The notes: a model not told the origin generated them from the letters alone. A stretch of 64,000 nucleotides of DNA from Symbiodinium natans (GCA_905221605.1 CAJNDS010002690.1:981491-1045490), one strand, 5' to 3'; positions 1 to 11,880 are shown, numbered from the stretch's first letter. A program made the numbers and translations.

Positions 1-454
1 GGGAGTTTGTGTCTCTCGCACTTAGCCCTGTGAACTTGTAACAGGCTTTTGTCTTTGTATGGTTAGTAGGGTTTGAGGGGTTTTAGGGTTTACAGGATTT
101 CTTGGGTTTAGTTTTTTTTTTCTGCATTTTGCAGGGTTTCGAGGGCTTATAGTGTTTCCTGGGTTCAATCTTCAACCTTTGTCCGCTGCGGGAAGTGCAA
201 GAGGGAACATTCCAACCCCTAACCTGAACCCTAACCCTAAGCCCTAATTAAACCCTAAACCCTAAATCCTAAACCCCATCCCAACCCCAAAACTCTTAAA
301 TCCTGCTGGTTCCAGGCTTCTCATCTTCGCATCCGCTCTCCGTGGGAGGCTTGCAGTTTAGAGTTTAGGGTTTAGCGTTTAGGGTTTAGGGCGTGTCATG
401 AGTTTGGCTGGTGCAGAGCTTGTGATTAATTCGGCAAACCCCAATCCCTAAACA

Positions 455-760
455 CTATGTGGGGGTTTTCGATATTAGGGGTACCTAATTGGGGGTCGAT
501 ACTAGAAGGGGATCGTACTATATGGGGCGTCGATATTGGGCGTCCCCTATTTCCGCAAACCTGACCTGGACCCACAGCAAAGTTCGACGTTGTCCCGGTG
601 CTGGAACCCTAAACCCTAATGCAGGAGCTTAAGTGGTTACCAATGTGGGGTTTCCGACAATTGGGGACCTCTAACATAGACCCCCAAATAGTAAAATCCC
701 TTCAAAGGATGACCCCCCAAAAGGTACCCCTAATTCCGGAAACACCCATGTAACCCTTTC
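455..760. mobile_element. Two adjacent MITE-like elements, family F
   Basis: Copy 1 (455-560): TATGTGGGGGTTTTCGATAT then AGGGGTACCTAATTGGGG. Copy 2 (640-755): CAATGTGGGGTTTCCGACAA through CCCTAATTCCGGAAACACCC. Arms are inverted. Related copies at 4366-4530 and 32638-32757. Confidence 0.75.
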
Positions 761-959
761 ATGAACCCCTGTAAAGTAGGATGCGAGCTCTGTTAAGGGT
801 CTAGAAGTTCGAGGAGAGCGGGGGCGGCGGTTTAGGGTTTAGGGTTTATACATAAACCGGAACCTCAGACTCAGGGATATTTGGATATGTTTTTGGTTAA
901 TGTTCCGGTACTGGAATTCCGAAGAAACAGCGAAGAGTTCTGAGTTTTTTGCTAAACCA

Positions 960-1087
960 GAGTCTTGGACCCTAAGCCCTAAACCCTAAACCCTAAACCC
1001 TAAACCCTAAACCCTAAACCCTAAACCCTAAACCCTAAACCCTAAACCCTAAACCCTAAACCCTAAACCCTAAACCCTAAACCCTAA
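960..1087. repeat. Telomere-like array (CCCTAAA)n
   Basis: About 17 nearly perfect units, ending just before the candidate exon at 1093; TTTAGGG units in opposite orientation start at 1166. Confidence 0.98.
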
Positions 1088-1092
1088 GCCAG

Positions 1093-1165
1093 GGCATGCT
1101 GAAGTTGGCGGGCATCGTGGGAGCGGTTGCCGCGGCTTTCCTCTGCTCACCGTGGAGGAGTGCAG
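1093..1165 (+). CDS. Candidate exon with hydrophobic, signal-peptide-like stretch
   Basis: Between CCAG^GGC and GTGCAG^GTTTAG, directly flanked by a pure CCCTAAA array and TTTAGGG repeats. One frame reads MLKLAGIVGAVAAAFLCSPW then RSA, a basic-hydrophobic-polar pattern typical of a signal peptide or membrane anchor. Other frames are also open for part of it. Gene identity unknown. Confidence 0.4.
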
Positions 1166-1729
1166 GTTTAGGGTTTAGGGTTTAGGGGTTGGGTTAGGGT
1201 TTAGGGTTTAGGGTTTAGGGTCTAGGATTTAGGGTTTAGGGTTTCGGGTTTTGGGTTCAAAATCTAGGGTTAGGGTTTAGGGTTAGGGTTTGGGGTTTAG
1301 GGTTTTGGGTTTCGGGTTTAGGGTTAGGATTTAGGGTTTAGGGGTTAAGGTTTAGGGGTGAGGGTTTAGGGCCTAGGGTTTAGGTTTAGTTTAGGGTTTA
1401 GGCTTTTTAGGGTTAGTGTTAAGGGTTTAAGGGTTTAGGGTTTCGGATTTAAGGATTCACGGCTTTCCCCTGCTCAGCGGGCTTGCGGGGTTTGGGGGGT
1501 TTGGGGGGGTTTGGGGGTTGAAGGGTGTAAGGGTCTAGGGCTTGAAGGGCGTCAGGGTTTAAGGGTTTAAGGGCTTGGGGGTTTAGGGGTTTAAGGGTGT
1601 AGGGTTTAAGGGTGTAGTGTCTAGGGCTTCTGGCAGTTAAAGCCAGGGTTTTAGGGTTTGGGACCCCATGCCCCCTAAACCCTAAACCCTTATTAAACCC
1701 CTACCCAGAGGGGCCTTGGGTGGGAGAAG

Positions 1730-1786
1730 GATGATCCTCGCGATGCAGTTCCTCTACATCGCGAGCCTTTTCGCTGGGTGGCCCAG
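1730..1786 (+). CDS. Candidate exon, DDPRDAVPLHREPFRWVAQ
   Basis: Acceptor GAGAAG^GATGAT, donor GCCCAG^GTTGAG (GT-AG with AG|G), 19 codons in phase 0. It also contains a perfect 9-bp inverted repeat (CTCGCGATG/CATCGCGAG). Not assigned to a family. Confidence 0.35.
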
Positions 1787-1810
1787 GTTGAGACTGCTTA
1801 AGGTTGAGCA

Positions 1811-2030
1811 CCCTAAACCCTAAACCCTAAACCCTAAACCCTAAACCCTAAACCCTAAACCCTAAACCCTAAACCCTGAACCGGTAAAAAATCCTCCACG
1901 CTTCAGCGTCTGTTGCTGCGCTACCTTTGCTGCCTTGGAGGCACTACCCTCAACCCTAAACCCTAAACCCTAAACCCTAAACCCTAAACCCTAAACCCTG
2001 AACCCTAAACCCTAAACCCGAAACCCCAGC
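1811..2030. repeat. Two (CCCTAAA)n arrays around a short island
   Basis: Arrays at about 1811-1876 and 1953-2030 separated by a 75-bp unique island, with occasional CCCTGAA and CCCGAAA variants. Confidence 0.95.
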
Positions 2031-2104
2031 CCCTGAGTCCCTGAAGATGCAAGCATCCGTCGCAAGCAGTCCTGGAAGCCTCATAAGTTTACAACGCAAC
2101 TCTA

Positions 2105-2255
2105 CCACCCTTTATACTACCCCCCTAGCTTCCCCCCCCCCATAGTTAAGGCTATTTGGGGGGTAATTAAGCCTAATTAAGGATCTTTAAGGGGGGAACC
2201 TAGGGGGGGGGGGTAGTATAGAGGGGTAGTAGGGAACCCAAATCTGAATGCCATA
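2105..2255. mobile_element. MITE-like element with C/G-rich arms (family H)
   Basis: Left CTACCACCCTTTATACTACC then CCCC tract; right GGGGGGGGGGTAGTATAGAG then GGGTAGTAGGG. Inner AATTAAGGATCTTTAAGGGG. A second copy is at about 34855-35020. Confidence 0.75.
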
Positions 2256-2652
2256 CCCTAGCGCTCATCCTGGGCCCACAACTATAGGGTTCAGGGCTTA
2301 AGGTTTAGGGTTTAGGGCTTATAGGGTTTAGGGTTTAGGGTCCCTTCACCTGAAGGTCCAAACCAACCCTAGACCCTACTAAGCCCGACAACCCTTGTAA
2401 GCTCCCAAAAAAGCCGCCAAACCCCAAAGCCTGAACGCCTGAAAGCCCAAACGTCTCATTCCTCAACCTCACCCGCCCAAACCCTAAACCCCCCAGGTCT
2501 TAAACCAAAAGAACCCAAGCCTAAAGCCTCAAACCTAAACAGACCTCCGCCGTTTTTCAGCCTAAACCCTAAACCCTAAACCCTAAACCCTAAACCCTAA
2601 ACCCTAAACCCTAAGGTTGGACCGGTCATTTACATCCTGTTGGCGGAGTGAG

Positions 2653-2720
2653 GCGGAATCCCTTAAGCCGGCAACCGTGCTTGTTCTGGCCTGCTGGCAA
2701 AAGAACTGTCCATTGTTCGT
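2653..2720 (+). CDS. Candidate exon, AESLKPATVLVLACWQ
   Basis: Acceptor AGTGAG^GCGGAA, between a CCCTAAA array and TTTAGGG repeats. The frame reads AESLKPATVLVLACWQKNCP. 3' end approximate; function unknown. Confidence 0.25.
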
Positions 2721-2839
2721 TTTGGGTTAAGGGCTTAGGGCCTAGGGCTTAGGGTTTAGGGTTTAGGATTTAGGGGTTAAGTAGTAGTTCAAGAGAGTTT
2801 CCTTGTGGTGGCAACTGTGGCGAAGTTCCTGAACAGCAG

Positions 2840-2897
2840 GCCAGTTTTGAAGCCCAATGCAGTGGACCGCCTGCTTCAATGGCCTGAGTTGCTTGCT
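2840..2897 (+). CDS. Candidate exon, PVLKPNAVDRLLQWPELLA
   Basis: Acceptor AGCAG^GCCAG, donor TTGCT^GTTTCT. Nineteen codons reading PVLKPNAVDRLLQWPELLA, a plausible amphipathic helix. Followed at 2924 by a 25-nt C tract. Unassigned. Confidence 0.3.
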
Positions 2898-3082
2898 GTT
2901 TCTTGCTAGGGCACTAGGGAAGTCCCCCCCCCCCCCCCCCCCCCCCCCGCCACAAAACACAAAAAGAAATCAGCTGCAAAGAGGGATGTCGGTTTTAGGT
3001 CTAAGGTTCCCTGCTAAGAACTCGCGTGTTGTGGATACTACAATCCCCATTAAGGACTGTTAGTATAAGGTGGAACATCTCA

Positions 3083-5230
3083 AGTAGAGTCCCTTGAGGG
3101 GTCCAGGGTTTTGGGGCTGCTTAGGTAGGTAGCGTTTAGCGTTCCAAGGTGCCCTCATTGTCAAGGGACACTACCCTTAGGTTTGGGGACCCTTGTTAGA
3201 GATCCCTAAGGTAGTACAATGGCCATATGAAGAGCATATTAAGGGAAGCCTTGAAGGGGGTCGAACCTTAAGGGTTCCAGTCTTAATCCCTTGACTTTGC
3301 CCCCTCTTTTCGGTACCCCTCCCTTTGCCGGTAGCATGATCCCTGCGCAAACTCAAAGCCTACACCCTACACCCTAAACCCTCACAGAGGGTTGAAAGGC
3401 TAAGGGTCGAGCGAGTTATTCAAATCCTGAAAGAAGTATGGTGTTTAGGGATTAGGGTTTAGGGTGTAGGGTGTTTAGGGCATAGGGAATAGGGTTCAGG
3501 GCACGGCTTAGCGTTTTGGGCTTTGGGCTTAGGGTGCAGATGTTTTGGGAGAGCTTTTTGACGGCTGGCTAGAGAATTGAAGTTGTCCAGGCTTCGTCAG
3601 GTGTTGCCGCGCTGGTGAAAATTCGCCATCCAAGCCTTACACCTTGGGTGCGTCTCGTGCTTTCGCGAAGTCTGAGCCTGCTTACTTGTGCGTTCCACGC
3701 ACCCTAAGGCCTAAACCCTAAACCCTAAACCCTAAACACTAAACCCTAAACCCTTCTGGGTGCCTACGTAGGGTTCGGGGTTTAGGGTCTATACAGCTTT
3801 TTTTTCTCGGATGTGTTTTGCAGCTGTCGTTCCGGCACATCTTGTTGGCATCTTCTGGGCATTGAGACATGCTCATTTCCCAAAGGGTACAGCTACACTT
3901 CATAGGCCTAGATCCGAAAACCCTAAAACCCTAAAACCCTTAAGCCCTAAAACCCAAAAAAACCTCTAAACCCTATAACCCCTTTAGACCATCTAAACCC
4001 TAAAACCCTCCACACCCTATAAACCCTGTCAACCCTAAAAGCCCTGTAAACCCTTTTAAAGGCCCTCTAAACCCTAGACCCTATAACCCCAACAAACCCT
4101 CTAAACCCGAAAAACCCTCTAAAAACTCCTACAAACCATAGACCCTATAACCCGTTTAGCCCCTCTAAACCATAAAAATCCTAAATCTCTAAACTCTCCA
4201 AACCCTCTAAAAAAAACCTCTAAACCCTAGAAGACCCTCTAAACCCACAATGGAGAGAAGCCCATGGTCTCCTTGAGGGGACAGGGGAGGGCCCTTTTCC
4301 AGGTGAGTGCGGGAGCTGGGAGTCAAAAGGCACACGAAACAGATGTCTGCCATCGGGGTCGGGATATTTACTAGTACTATTCCCTTATGGTCCCTGTATA
4401 TCTTACTATATGGGGGTTTACGAGAATAGGGGACCCCTAATATAGACCCCCCAAACAGTAGGATTCCCTTAGCATAAGGACCCCACAATAAGGAGCCCCT
4501 AATTTCGGAGACCCCCTTGTAGGGTGTAGGGTTTGGGGGTTTGCCTAAACCCTAAACCCTAAACCCTAGACCCTAATCCGCAAACGCTCCTATGGGAGGG
4601 AATCTTTATCTGACGAGAAGAGGCAGACTAACCCTAAACCCTAAACCCTAAACCCTAAACCCTAAACCCTAAACCCTAAACCCTATAGGTACCTTTTTGC
4701 ACTAGGCCCAGGCTTCCTTCTACCAGCGGCGGGTTCGCGCATGTGTGGAGTTCGCCCGAAACCCTGAATCCCAAAACCCTAACCTCCCAAAGTGTGCAGT
4801 AGTGAAACCAAAGCAATCAACCCTCAACTCTAAACCCTAAACCCTAAACCCTAAACCCTCCGATCCCAGGGTTTAGGGCTGTGTCTTTCCAGCTTCCCGG
4901 TGGCGCGACTTTCTTTCGAAAGCAGGGCGAAACCCTACATGCGGGGAAGGGAGAGGAGGAGGCGAGAACCTGTTTAGGGTTTAGGGTTTAGGGTTTAGGA
5001 CAGAACCCAAACCCCCAAACCCCAAACCCCGAACCCCGAACCCCAAACCCCAAACCCCAAACCCCAAACCCCAAACCCGAAACCCGAAACCCGAAACCCG
5101 AAACCCGAAACCCAAACCCTAAAAGGGTATAAGCCCTTGCTTCCGGAGACCCTCGCAGCATTTGCACAGCCAGATTCGTGAGAAAAGGCCTTTCAACTAG
5201 GAACCGCCGGGCCTGGGCTGCAGATCGCCC
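3083..5230. other. No gene recognised: degenerate telomere-like text, one family F element
   Basis: Between 3083 and 4530 mostly degenerate CCCTAAA/TTTAGGG text. Islands: 3546-3720 with a possible frame ASSGVAALVKIRHPSL after GTCCAG; 4000-4200 AT-richer CCCTAAA-derived text; 5150-5225 a GC-rich island. Nothing assignable. Confidence 0.5.
4366..4530. mobile_element. MITE-like element, family F
   Basis: Contains ATATGGGGGTTTACGAGAAT, GGACCCCTAATATAGACCCC and CCCTAATTTCGGAGACCCCC, matching the 640-755 copy. Confidence 0.75.
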
Positions 5231-5281
5231 TAAACCCTAAACCCTAAACCCTAAACCCTAAACCCTAAACCCTAAACCCTA
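4530..5281. repeat. Series of telomere-like arrays with variant units
   Basis: CCCTAAA runs at 4540-4570, 4629-4684, 4835-4858 and 5227-5281. A block at 5000-5117 passes from CCCCAAA to CCCGAAA units, each variant locally uniform. Unique islands of 60-120 bp lie between. Confidence 0.92.
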
Positions 5282-5511
5282 TAAGCCCCAGAACCACTAA
5301 GCCCCTCACAGGATCTTACGTCTGACCTTACGTCTGAGCCTGCTTCTACAAGCAACAGCCTCCGCGTTTTCTTGGTGGTTCCTGGGTTTAGGGTTTAGGG
5401 TTAGGGTTTCGGGTTTAGGGCTTAGTGTTAAAGAATGGGAGGTTTAGGTAACCCCTTTACAAAACCAAGCGGAAGACTTCACAGTAAGATTGCGCTTCGC
5501 GTGCTTTGTTG

Positions 5512-5560
5512 AGGAGGTTTCAGTGCAATCGCTTGCTGCACTCTGGGATGGCACTCATAG
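5512..5560 (+). CDS. Candidate exon, EVSVQSLAALWDGTHSH
   Basis: Acceptor GTTGAG^GAGG region; the frame reads EVSVQSLAALWDGTHSH and runs directly into TTTAGGG repeats. No homology recognised; ends approximate. Confidence 0.25.
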
Positions 5561-5563
5561 CCA

Positions 5564-5632
5564 CGGTTTAGGGTTTAGGGTTTAGGGTTTAGGGTTTAGC
5601 GTTTAGGGTTTAGGGTTTAGGGTTTAGGGGCT
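5564..5632. repeat. (TTTAGGG)n array
   Basis: About nine units with one TTTAGCG variant, directly after a candidate exon and 12 bp before an inverted-repeat element. Confidence 0.95.
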
Positions 5633-5643
5633 AACAAGAGGAC

Positions 5644-5745
5644 TTGGGATGTTCCCGCTTATGCAACAGTCCTTAAGAGGGATTCGAATGGGGGGGCACT
5701 ATAATCCCTACTCAGGACTGTTAGTATAAAGGCGGAACATCCCAA
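5644..5745. mobile_element. MITE-like element, family C
   Basis: TTGGGATGTTCCCGCTTATG at the left, GTATAAAGGCGGAACATCCC at the right, and inner AGTCCTTAAGAGGGATT mirrored by AATCCCTACTCAGGACT. Other copies: 6308-6380, 6435-6532, 17296-17384, 29555-29625, half copy 3036-3082. Confidence 0.88.
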
Positions 5746-6307
5746 GGCTACCAGTAGGACCCTGTTCATCTAGGATCCAGGAGTCAAGGCGATCATTTTT
5801 GTGTGGGGGACCTTGCCTAACTCGTAGCCCTGAGTGAAGACGCTTAGCCTTGAAGCCTAAACCCTAAACAGTCATCAACTATGACGCCTGTGAGACGCCC
5901 CAAGACTTTGCGAGACCCTAAACCCTGAAATCGTCAAGACAACACAACACTCCTTAAACCCTGATAGTCGTAAGTCATTATCTTACTGGTTCTTAGTACA
6001 AGGAATGAGGGATTTAAGTGCCGCGTAGAATCCCTTAACAGGTATAGGGATAGAAGGTACTTAACTCTTTCATTCCATATCACAGGCTATTTTCTTTGAG
6101 GTTTCGGTCGCTAGTTGCTGCGTGTCATGCGGGTCGATGTCCAGCCGGTTTTTAGTTGCATGTTTGGGTGAGGGGGGGGGGGGGTGATCGAAATTCCTGG
6201 TCGCTTTGGTAGCCTTAGCTAAAAGGACGAGCCGTTAGTGCTGAAATAATTTCAGGCTCGGAAGGGATTTGGGCAAAGCCTAGCCTACATCTTTGCGGGT
6301 TTAGGTT

Positions 6308-6532
6308 GGGATGTTCCCCTTGTACTAACAGTTAACAGTCTCAGTCCTTAATAGGGATTATACCCAGTCAGTCTAGTCCCTATTGAGCGGCAACGTCTTA
6401 CCATTTGCAACAGGCAAACCCTGAACCCTTAAAGATTGGGATGTTCGCTCTGATACTAGCAGTCCTTAGTAGGGATTATACAACAATTATAATTTCCATT
6501 GAGGGCTGTTAGTATAAGGGGGAACATCCTAA
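6308..6532. mobile_element. Two adjacent family C elements, first one halved
   Basis: 6308-6380 has the left arm only (TTGGGATGTTCCCCTTGTAC). 6435-6532 has both arms, ending GTATAAGGGGGAACATCC. Confidence 0.8.
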
Positions 6533-7456
6533 CTTATAAGAATCTAAGAAAGCAGAAGCTCTATACGCCCCTACAAACCCCATAGCCGTTCCGCAAGCGC
6601 GCAGGCTTCTGAGTGGCTTAGTCTTGCTGCCCAGGGTCCCAGAAGCCCTTAACCCTGCGGAGTCCGCAAGTCTTTAAGTCCTGAACCTTTTCAACCGTCT
6701 AAGCCTGTAGACATAAACCCAAAACCAGAAACCTGTGTTTCAGGAAGCTGTTATATACACCCCTAACAGAATTCCGATAACAGCCCCTAGAAACCCCACA
6801 AGCTCTACAAGCCCCTATAAAATGCCTACTAAAGCCCCTACAAACCCCACATACAACCCCGCAAGCTCTGGAAGCACCCTAAACCCCAAACCCTAAACCC
6901 TAAACCCCAAACCCTAAACCCCAAACCCCAAACCCTAAACCCTAAACCTTAAACCTCTAAAACCACGAAAACCACAAGCTCTAGAAACCCGGTTGTTGGG
7001 TCTGATGCCCGGCATCTCCGCGCCATGGTGGCCATGAGGCCGCCCCGGCATGAAGGTTCAGGGTTTGGGGGAGGTTTAGGGTTTAGGGTTTAGCTTTTAG
7101 GGTTTAGGGTCTAGGGTTTAGGGTTTAGGGTTACCCAATATTGAGCCTGCCTTATTCAAGCCGCGGTTCGGGGAGGCTTGGCTGTACCTGGACTCTATTT
7201 ACCTACAGTTGAATGTGTCATACCTACCTAAATGGGGGGGGGCAAATACGACACCCTGAACCTTGAGGCCTAAATCATGAATCCCAAACCCCAAAAACCC
7301 TTAACCTAAACTAAACCTAACCCTAAACTATAGCTAAAACCTTCAACCTTAAACCCTAAGCCCTAAACCCGAAACCCGAAACCCTAAACCCTAAACCCCA
7401 TGCTAAACCTAGCCCTAAGCTGTACGTACATAGAGTCCCACATAAGAATTTGCCAG

Positions 7457-7520
7457 GGCCTCCTGGTGGCTGCCAGCGCGGCAGGTTCTTTCTCGGAGAG
7501 GCAGCTGGGCCACGCCCCCG
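7457..7520 (+). CDS. Candidate exon, GLLVAASAAGSFSERQLGHA
   Basis: Acceptor TGCCAG^GGCCTC. Reads GLLVAASAAGSFSERQLGHA, followed by a short TTTAGGG array. Unassigned; ends approximate. Confidence 0.3.
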
Positions 7521-7999
7521 AACCAACGTGGGGGGTGAGGGTTTAGGGTTTAGGGTTTAGGGTTTGAAAAAGAAAAATAGTACTACTCGACGGTGCTCGC
7601 AAGTCATCCACAGATGCCCGGCCCGCTTGAGCACGCCAAAGTATAACGAGCATACTCCAATAGAATCCCCAATCGTGCCTATACTAGAGACTGTTTAGGG
7701 TTTAGGGTTTAGGGTTTAGGGTTTAGGGTTCTAGAGGCCAACTCAATAATGCCGCACCCTCGTTCCCAAAACACCAAACCCCAAACCTTACCTAGGCCTT
7801 GTCACTGTATATGACTGAACAAAAAACCACAAAACCCTAAACCTTCCTGTCCTCCCCCCAGGGAGGGGACAGAATTGGGTCCCCCCTGGGCCTCCCCCCC
7901 CCCCCCCCCTCCCCCACAAAAACAAAAAAAAGACAAAAATGCAATGAACAAAAAGAAAAACCAGGTAGGCCCTGGTGATTGCAGGCTACTCTTCCAGCT

Positions 8000-9560
8000 A
8001 CCCCCGCTTGCTGGCTTGGCCCTCAGACGCCGGGCGGGGATTGGGTTGTTTAGGATGTGGTCGTAGGGTTTCTAGGGCTTGTAGATCTTTAACGGGGTTC
8101 ATAGGGGCCTATGGGGAGTCAATAGGGCTTACGGGAAGCTTATGGCGTTTCATTGGGCTGTTTCGGGGTTTACGGGCAGATGGACGTCCGTGCCGTCCGT
8201 GCTCCGCGTTCTCCCCGAAAGCCTATAAACCCTCAAGGCAACGGAAACCCTGAAGCTGAAATGTTTAAACCCGCCGCTACATCTTACTGCTGCTTAAGGG
8301 CGTGTGGAGGAAGGGGCCCCTATAAAGAAATCCCGAGCTAATCTTCACATAGACCTCTGGAGTATGCCTACATATTCATTCCCACACTCCCTCTTAAGCA
8401 CTGGTAAGTCATCCTTGCTTCTTCTTCATCGGTCTTTTCTCTGAAAGGCCGAGGCATGTGCGCGTGGTCACCGGTTGAGGTCTCAAGTTCTGTGGGTTCA
8501 CATTTGCGCAGAGGCGACAACCTAAACTTCAACCCACTATCATAGACCCCAAAACCCGCCTGCAACCCTAAACCCTAAACCCTAAACAGCCTAAGCACTC
8601 CTAGCCACCCAAATCCCCCCCCCCCCCCCCCCCCCACACACCGTGTCTGATGCCTCGGGTGCTGTTAAGTGTGGAGGCTGCCGCATTGGCACGGCAGGCA
8701 CACGGATTTTAGGGTTTAGGGTTTAGGGAGAGGAGGCCCTAAACCTTCAACCTTAAACCCTAAACCCTAAACTACAGTTTTAAGGGTGTTACCTACTAAT
8801 TAAGGGTGGTTACCACTAAGCTGTGGGTACACAAAAAAATGTCCCAGGCAATTAAACTCCACTCTTGGGGCTTTTACCTTGGGCCCCTAAGGTTATTGCC
8901 TTGGGCTTGGGTGCCCGTTTAGAGATCCCCCCCACACGAATGCAGGGGCGATAGTGGAGCACATTCAAGGGAACTTCTTTTTGGAAAAGTAGTTTCCTTA
9001 GGACAATTTGTGTCAGTTCTCAGGGGAGTATTAGGGGTACAACCTTGGCTGCATAGCCCAAAGGCGCGCGCGCTTTAACTAAGCTTGGTTGCCCCTTGCG
9101 TAGCCATTCTTCAGACGTGCTCCCCACATTAAGACTCACATCCCTAAGGTTGTACCCCTAAAGGTTCCCCTCAATATGCTCCTATATGTGACTCTTCTAC
9201 TAACTTAGGGATCCTTAAAAAGGGACCCCGAAACCAAGAAGTACAACCTTAAGGGCCTAAGGTAAAACCCCTAGACTGAGCACCCGAAACCCGAAGCCCT
9301 AAAGAGCTCTGTGCCCTCAGACCCCTAAAGCCCCTAAAGCGCCTGGGCTCTGAAAACGCTCCTCACGCCTTAGGCCCTCATTCCTGAACCCTAAACCCTA
9401 AGCCCTAAGCCCTGAACCCTGAACCCTAAACCGTTTAAACAACCCTAAACCCTAAACCCTAAACCCCTCAACCCCCTAACCCCGGCGTCCTTAAGCCCCT
9501 GAGCCCCAGAGAATCGAACATAAGCCCCTGACTCTCTAACCCCTGGACTGGAACCAGTCA
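8000..9560. other. No gene recognised: mixed islands and inverted text
   Basis: Short open frames at 7975-8565 overlap one another and show no family. At 8820-9270 the sequence CCTAAGGTTGTACCCCTAAA and its reverse complement recur, marking another diffuse inverted-repeat element. The rest is CCCTAAA-derived. Confidence 0.45.
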
Positions 9561-9579
9561 ACCCCCTAACTCCCAAGGT

Positions 9580-9765
9580 TTAGGGTTTAGGGTTTGGGGT
9601 TTGGGGTTTAGGGTTTAGGGTTTAGGGTTTAGGGTTTGGGGTTTAGGGTTTAGGGTGTAGGGTTTAGGGTTTAGGGTTTGGGGTTTGGGGTTTGGGGTTT
9701 GGGGTTTAGGGTGTAGGGTTTAGGGTTTGGGGTTTAGGGTTTAGGGTTTAGGGTTTAGGGCGTCT
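9580..9765. repeat. Mixed TTTAGGG/TTTGGGG array
   Basis: About 26 units in which TTTAGGG and TTTGGGG alternate in short homogeneous runs, preceded by degenerate CCCTAAA text. Confidence 0.95.
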
Positions 9766-10179
9766 AGGGTTGGGCCCCCAACACCCCCAAGACCCTGCTC
9801 CCTAAATCCACCCAAACCCTAAACCCCTAGCCCAACACCAAGAGCCCCCTGAGCCTGAGACCCACAACCATACGGGGGGGTGTGTCCGAAAATAGGTTGT
9901 TTTTGTTGTTTTCTTTTTGGTGGGGGGGGGGGGGGGGGGTGCCTTAAATGGGATTCTACTCTGTTTGGGGTATAAACGGGGTACCCCTATGTTCATAAAC
10001 CCCATATGTAGTCAAGGTGCTGTCATTTTTCCGCTTGCAATTCTGAGAGGACTCGCTTGAAGATTCGTCCCCAATGGAGTCTTGCGTACACCCTAAACCC
10101 TAAACCCTCAATCCCTGGACCTTAAACCCGCATTCATCCCTATCAACCCTACCCAAACCCCCAAGACACGTAACATAAT

Positions 10180-10560
10180 GGCCCTGCATTTGGGACTATT
10201 TTTACATCCCGGTATACCCCATAACCCCCCCCCAAACCCAAATCCTGAGTGCTTTTGGCCTGATGTGCCGACTCGGGCAGAGTGCATCATCTGCCATCGC
10301 ATCACGCGACGAAGTCACGCTCCTGAGAGTACCAGAGCAGCTGGCTCAAAACACTCTTCTTGTGTTCTCCCCGTGAATGTCTGCTCAAAACCGCCTTTCA
10401 GGCGTCCGATCGGCGAATCCGATTCGTCCGATGACCCGCTACGGCCTGGCTTTGTGGAGCTGCAAACGATCATCAACATCTCCACCGTTTAAGCTTAAGG
10501 TCCGAGCTCGGAGATCGTGGCGACATGGTCCTAAACCCTCAACCCTAAACCCTAAACCCT
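10180..10560 (+). other. Unrecognised 300-bp island with overlapping open frames
   Basis: Frames of 104 codons (10178-10492) and 61 codons overlap on +, and another lies on -. The longest reads PECFWPDVPTRAECIICHRI in its middle. Composition is not telomeric, so this may be a diverged exon or pseudogene; no family recognised. Confidence 0.3.
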
Positions 10561-10835
10561 AAACCCTAAACCCTAAGTCTTTTTTCCGCCCAACTCCTCA
10601 GATCAACCCTTGGCCCCCTTGAGCTCCTGAGCCCTTGCAAGCACCCCATCGACCCGAAATCCCTACAAATTCAGCCTTAAGCCGGTAATCCCTGAGTCCA
10701 TAGACCAAAATCGAAAACCCTCAAAGCCTAAAATGCTCAAGCCCTACAACGTTTAGGGTATAGGGTCTAGGCATCTGAATCCCCAAACCCTAAATCCCTC
10801 TAAGCCCTAAACCCGAACTTCCTAAACCCTAAACC

Positions 10836-10920
10836 CGAAACCCTAAACCCTAAACCCTAAACCCTAAACCCTAAACCCCAAACCCTAAACCCTAAACCCT
10901 AAACCCTAAACCCTAAACCC
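10836..10920. repeat. (CCCTAAA)n array
   Basis: About 12 units with one CCCCAAA variant; TTTAGGG units follow from 11036 after a 115-bp GC-rich island that could be an exon (frame ALRQAQVSSALRRG). Confidence 0.95.
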
Positions 10921-11214
10921 CAACTCCCTCAACCCGAAACCCCACTGCGCAGCGGCGCTGCGACAGGCCCAGGTCTCCTCTGCGCTCAGGCGCGGCCAGC
11001 CCAGGGCTTAGCGTGTGAGGGGTTTTGAAGAGGGGTTTAGGGTTTAGGGTTTAGGGCTAGGGTTTAGGGGTTTAGGCTGTGGGGTTTAGGGGATGAGGGT
11101 GTTGGCGTTTAGGGGTTTAGGATTTAGGGGTTTGGGGTTTTGGGTTAAGGTGAACCCGTGATTAAAACAGCCCCCCCCCCCCCCCCCCGTGGAGTTCCGC
11201 AACCCACGCTTTTC

Positions 11215-11880
11215 TGCTGCAATTAAGCATAAGCCTCGGTCATTAAGGCCCGAGTCGGTGTAAAAGTATACAAATCCGCAGGATTCGGCATAAGAGCTGG
11301 TCTGGCCTGTGGGCTCTGGGGGCCTCAGATCGTGCCAAAATTCTGTCGTGTGACAAACTTTGACAACATCTGACCAATCCAGGGAAGAAACAAGACTTTG
11401 CAGACTTTACACAGCTTAAAAAATTAGACTTCTGTGACATCTGTGTGGTTGCAACCAATTCAGGCATAGAACTGTTTTCCAGCAAGCAGGCATGAAAGCA
11501 CACAAATTGTCGGCCCATGAAAGTTTAAGGCCTCAAATGAGCCTCAAACTGCCTCAAACCCTTTGCTGGGGAAGATGTTGGGCAAGTTTCGGGCGATGGA
11601 AATGCAGGCTTTGGGTAGCTTCAGGGATGTTACGCCTGTTAGTCGAATCTTGCGGCCTCAAACCTATGGCGGGGGAAGATGTTGGACCACTTTCAGGCGA
11701 TGAAACTGCGGGAAACTGCATAAGCAAATGAAGTTGTAAACCATGTAGGGGCCGCGCGCGGCAACGGTTGACAGACACAATGCGTCGTTTGAGTCCTTTG
11801 TCCTTCAAACGAAAAAGTCGCGCCTTCTGATTGAGATGTCACGGTCACTGTCACAGCGTCCTACTCAGCATGATCCACCC
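11215..11880. other. Unique 650-bp island with internal imperfect duplication
   Basis: Free of telomeric repeats. GCCTCAAACCCTTTGCTGGG at 11550 and GCCTCAAACCTATGGCGGGG at 11660 begin two related stretches of about 58 bp. Open frames on both strands (79-91 codons) are not recognisable. Confidence 0.4.

Noticed and set aside
1-400. A genuine chromosome end
   Set aside because: Arrays are short, degenerate, in both orientations and spread over all 64 kb; neither window edge has a long single-orientation telomere tract.
960-1090. CRISPR-like direct repeats
   Set aside because: Contiguous 7-bp units without spacers; eukaryotic telomere-type repeat.
9100-9125. Possible relic of the dinoflagellate spliced leader (GTAGCCATTCTTCAG)
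   Set aside because: Only the first part resembles the leader and the diagnostic end is missing; not near a gene start.
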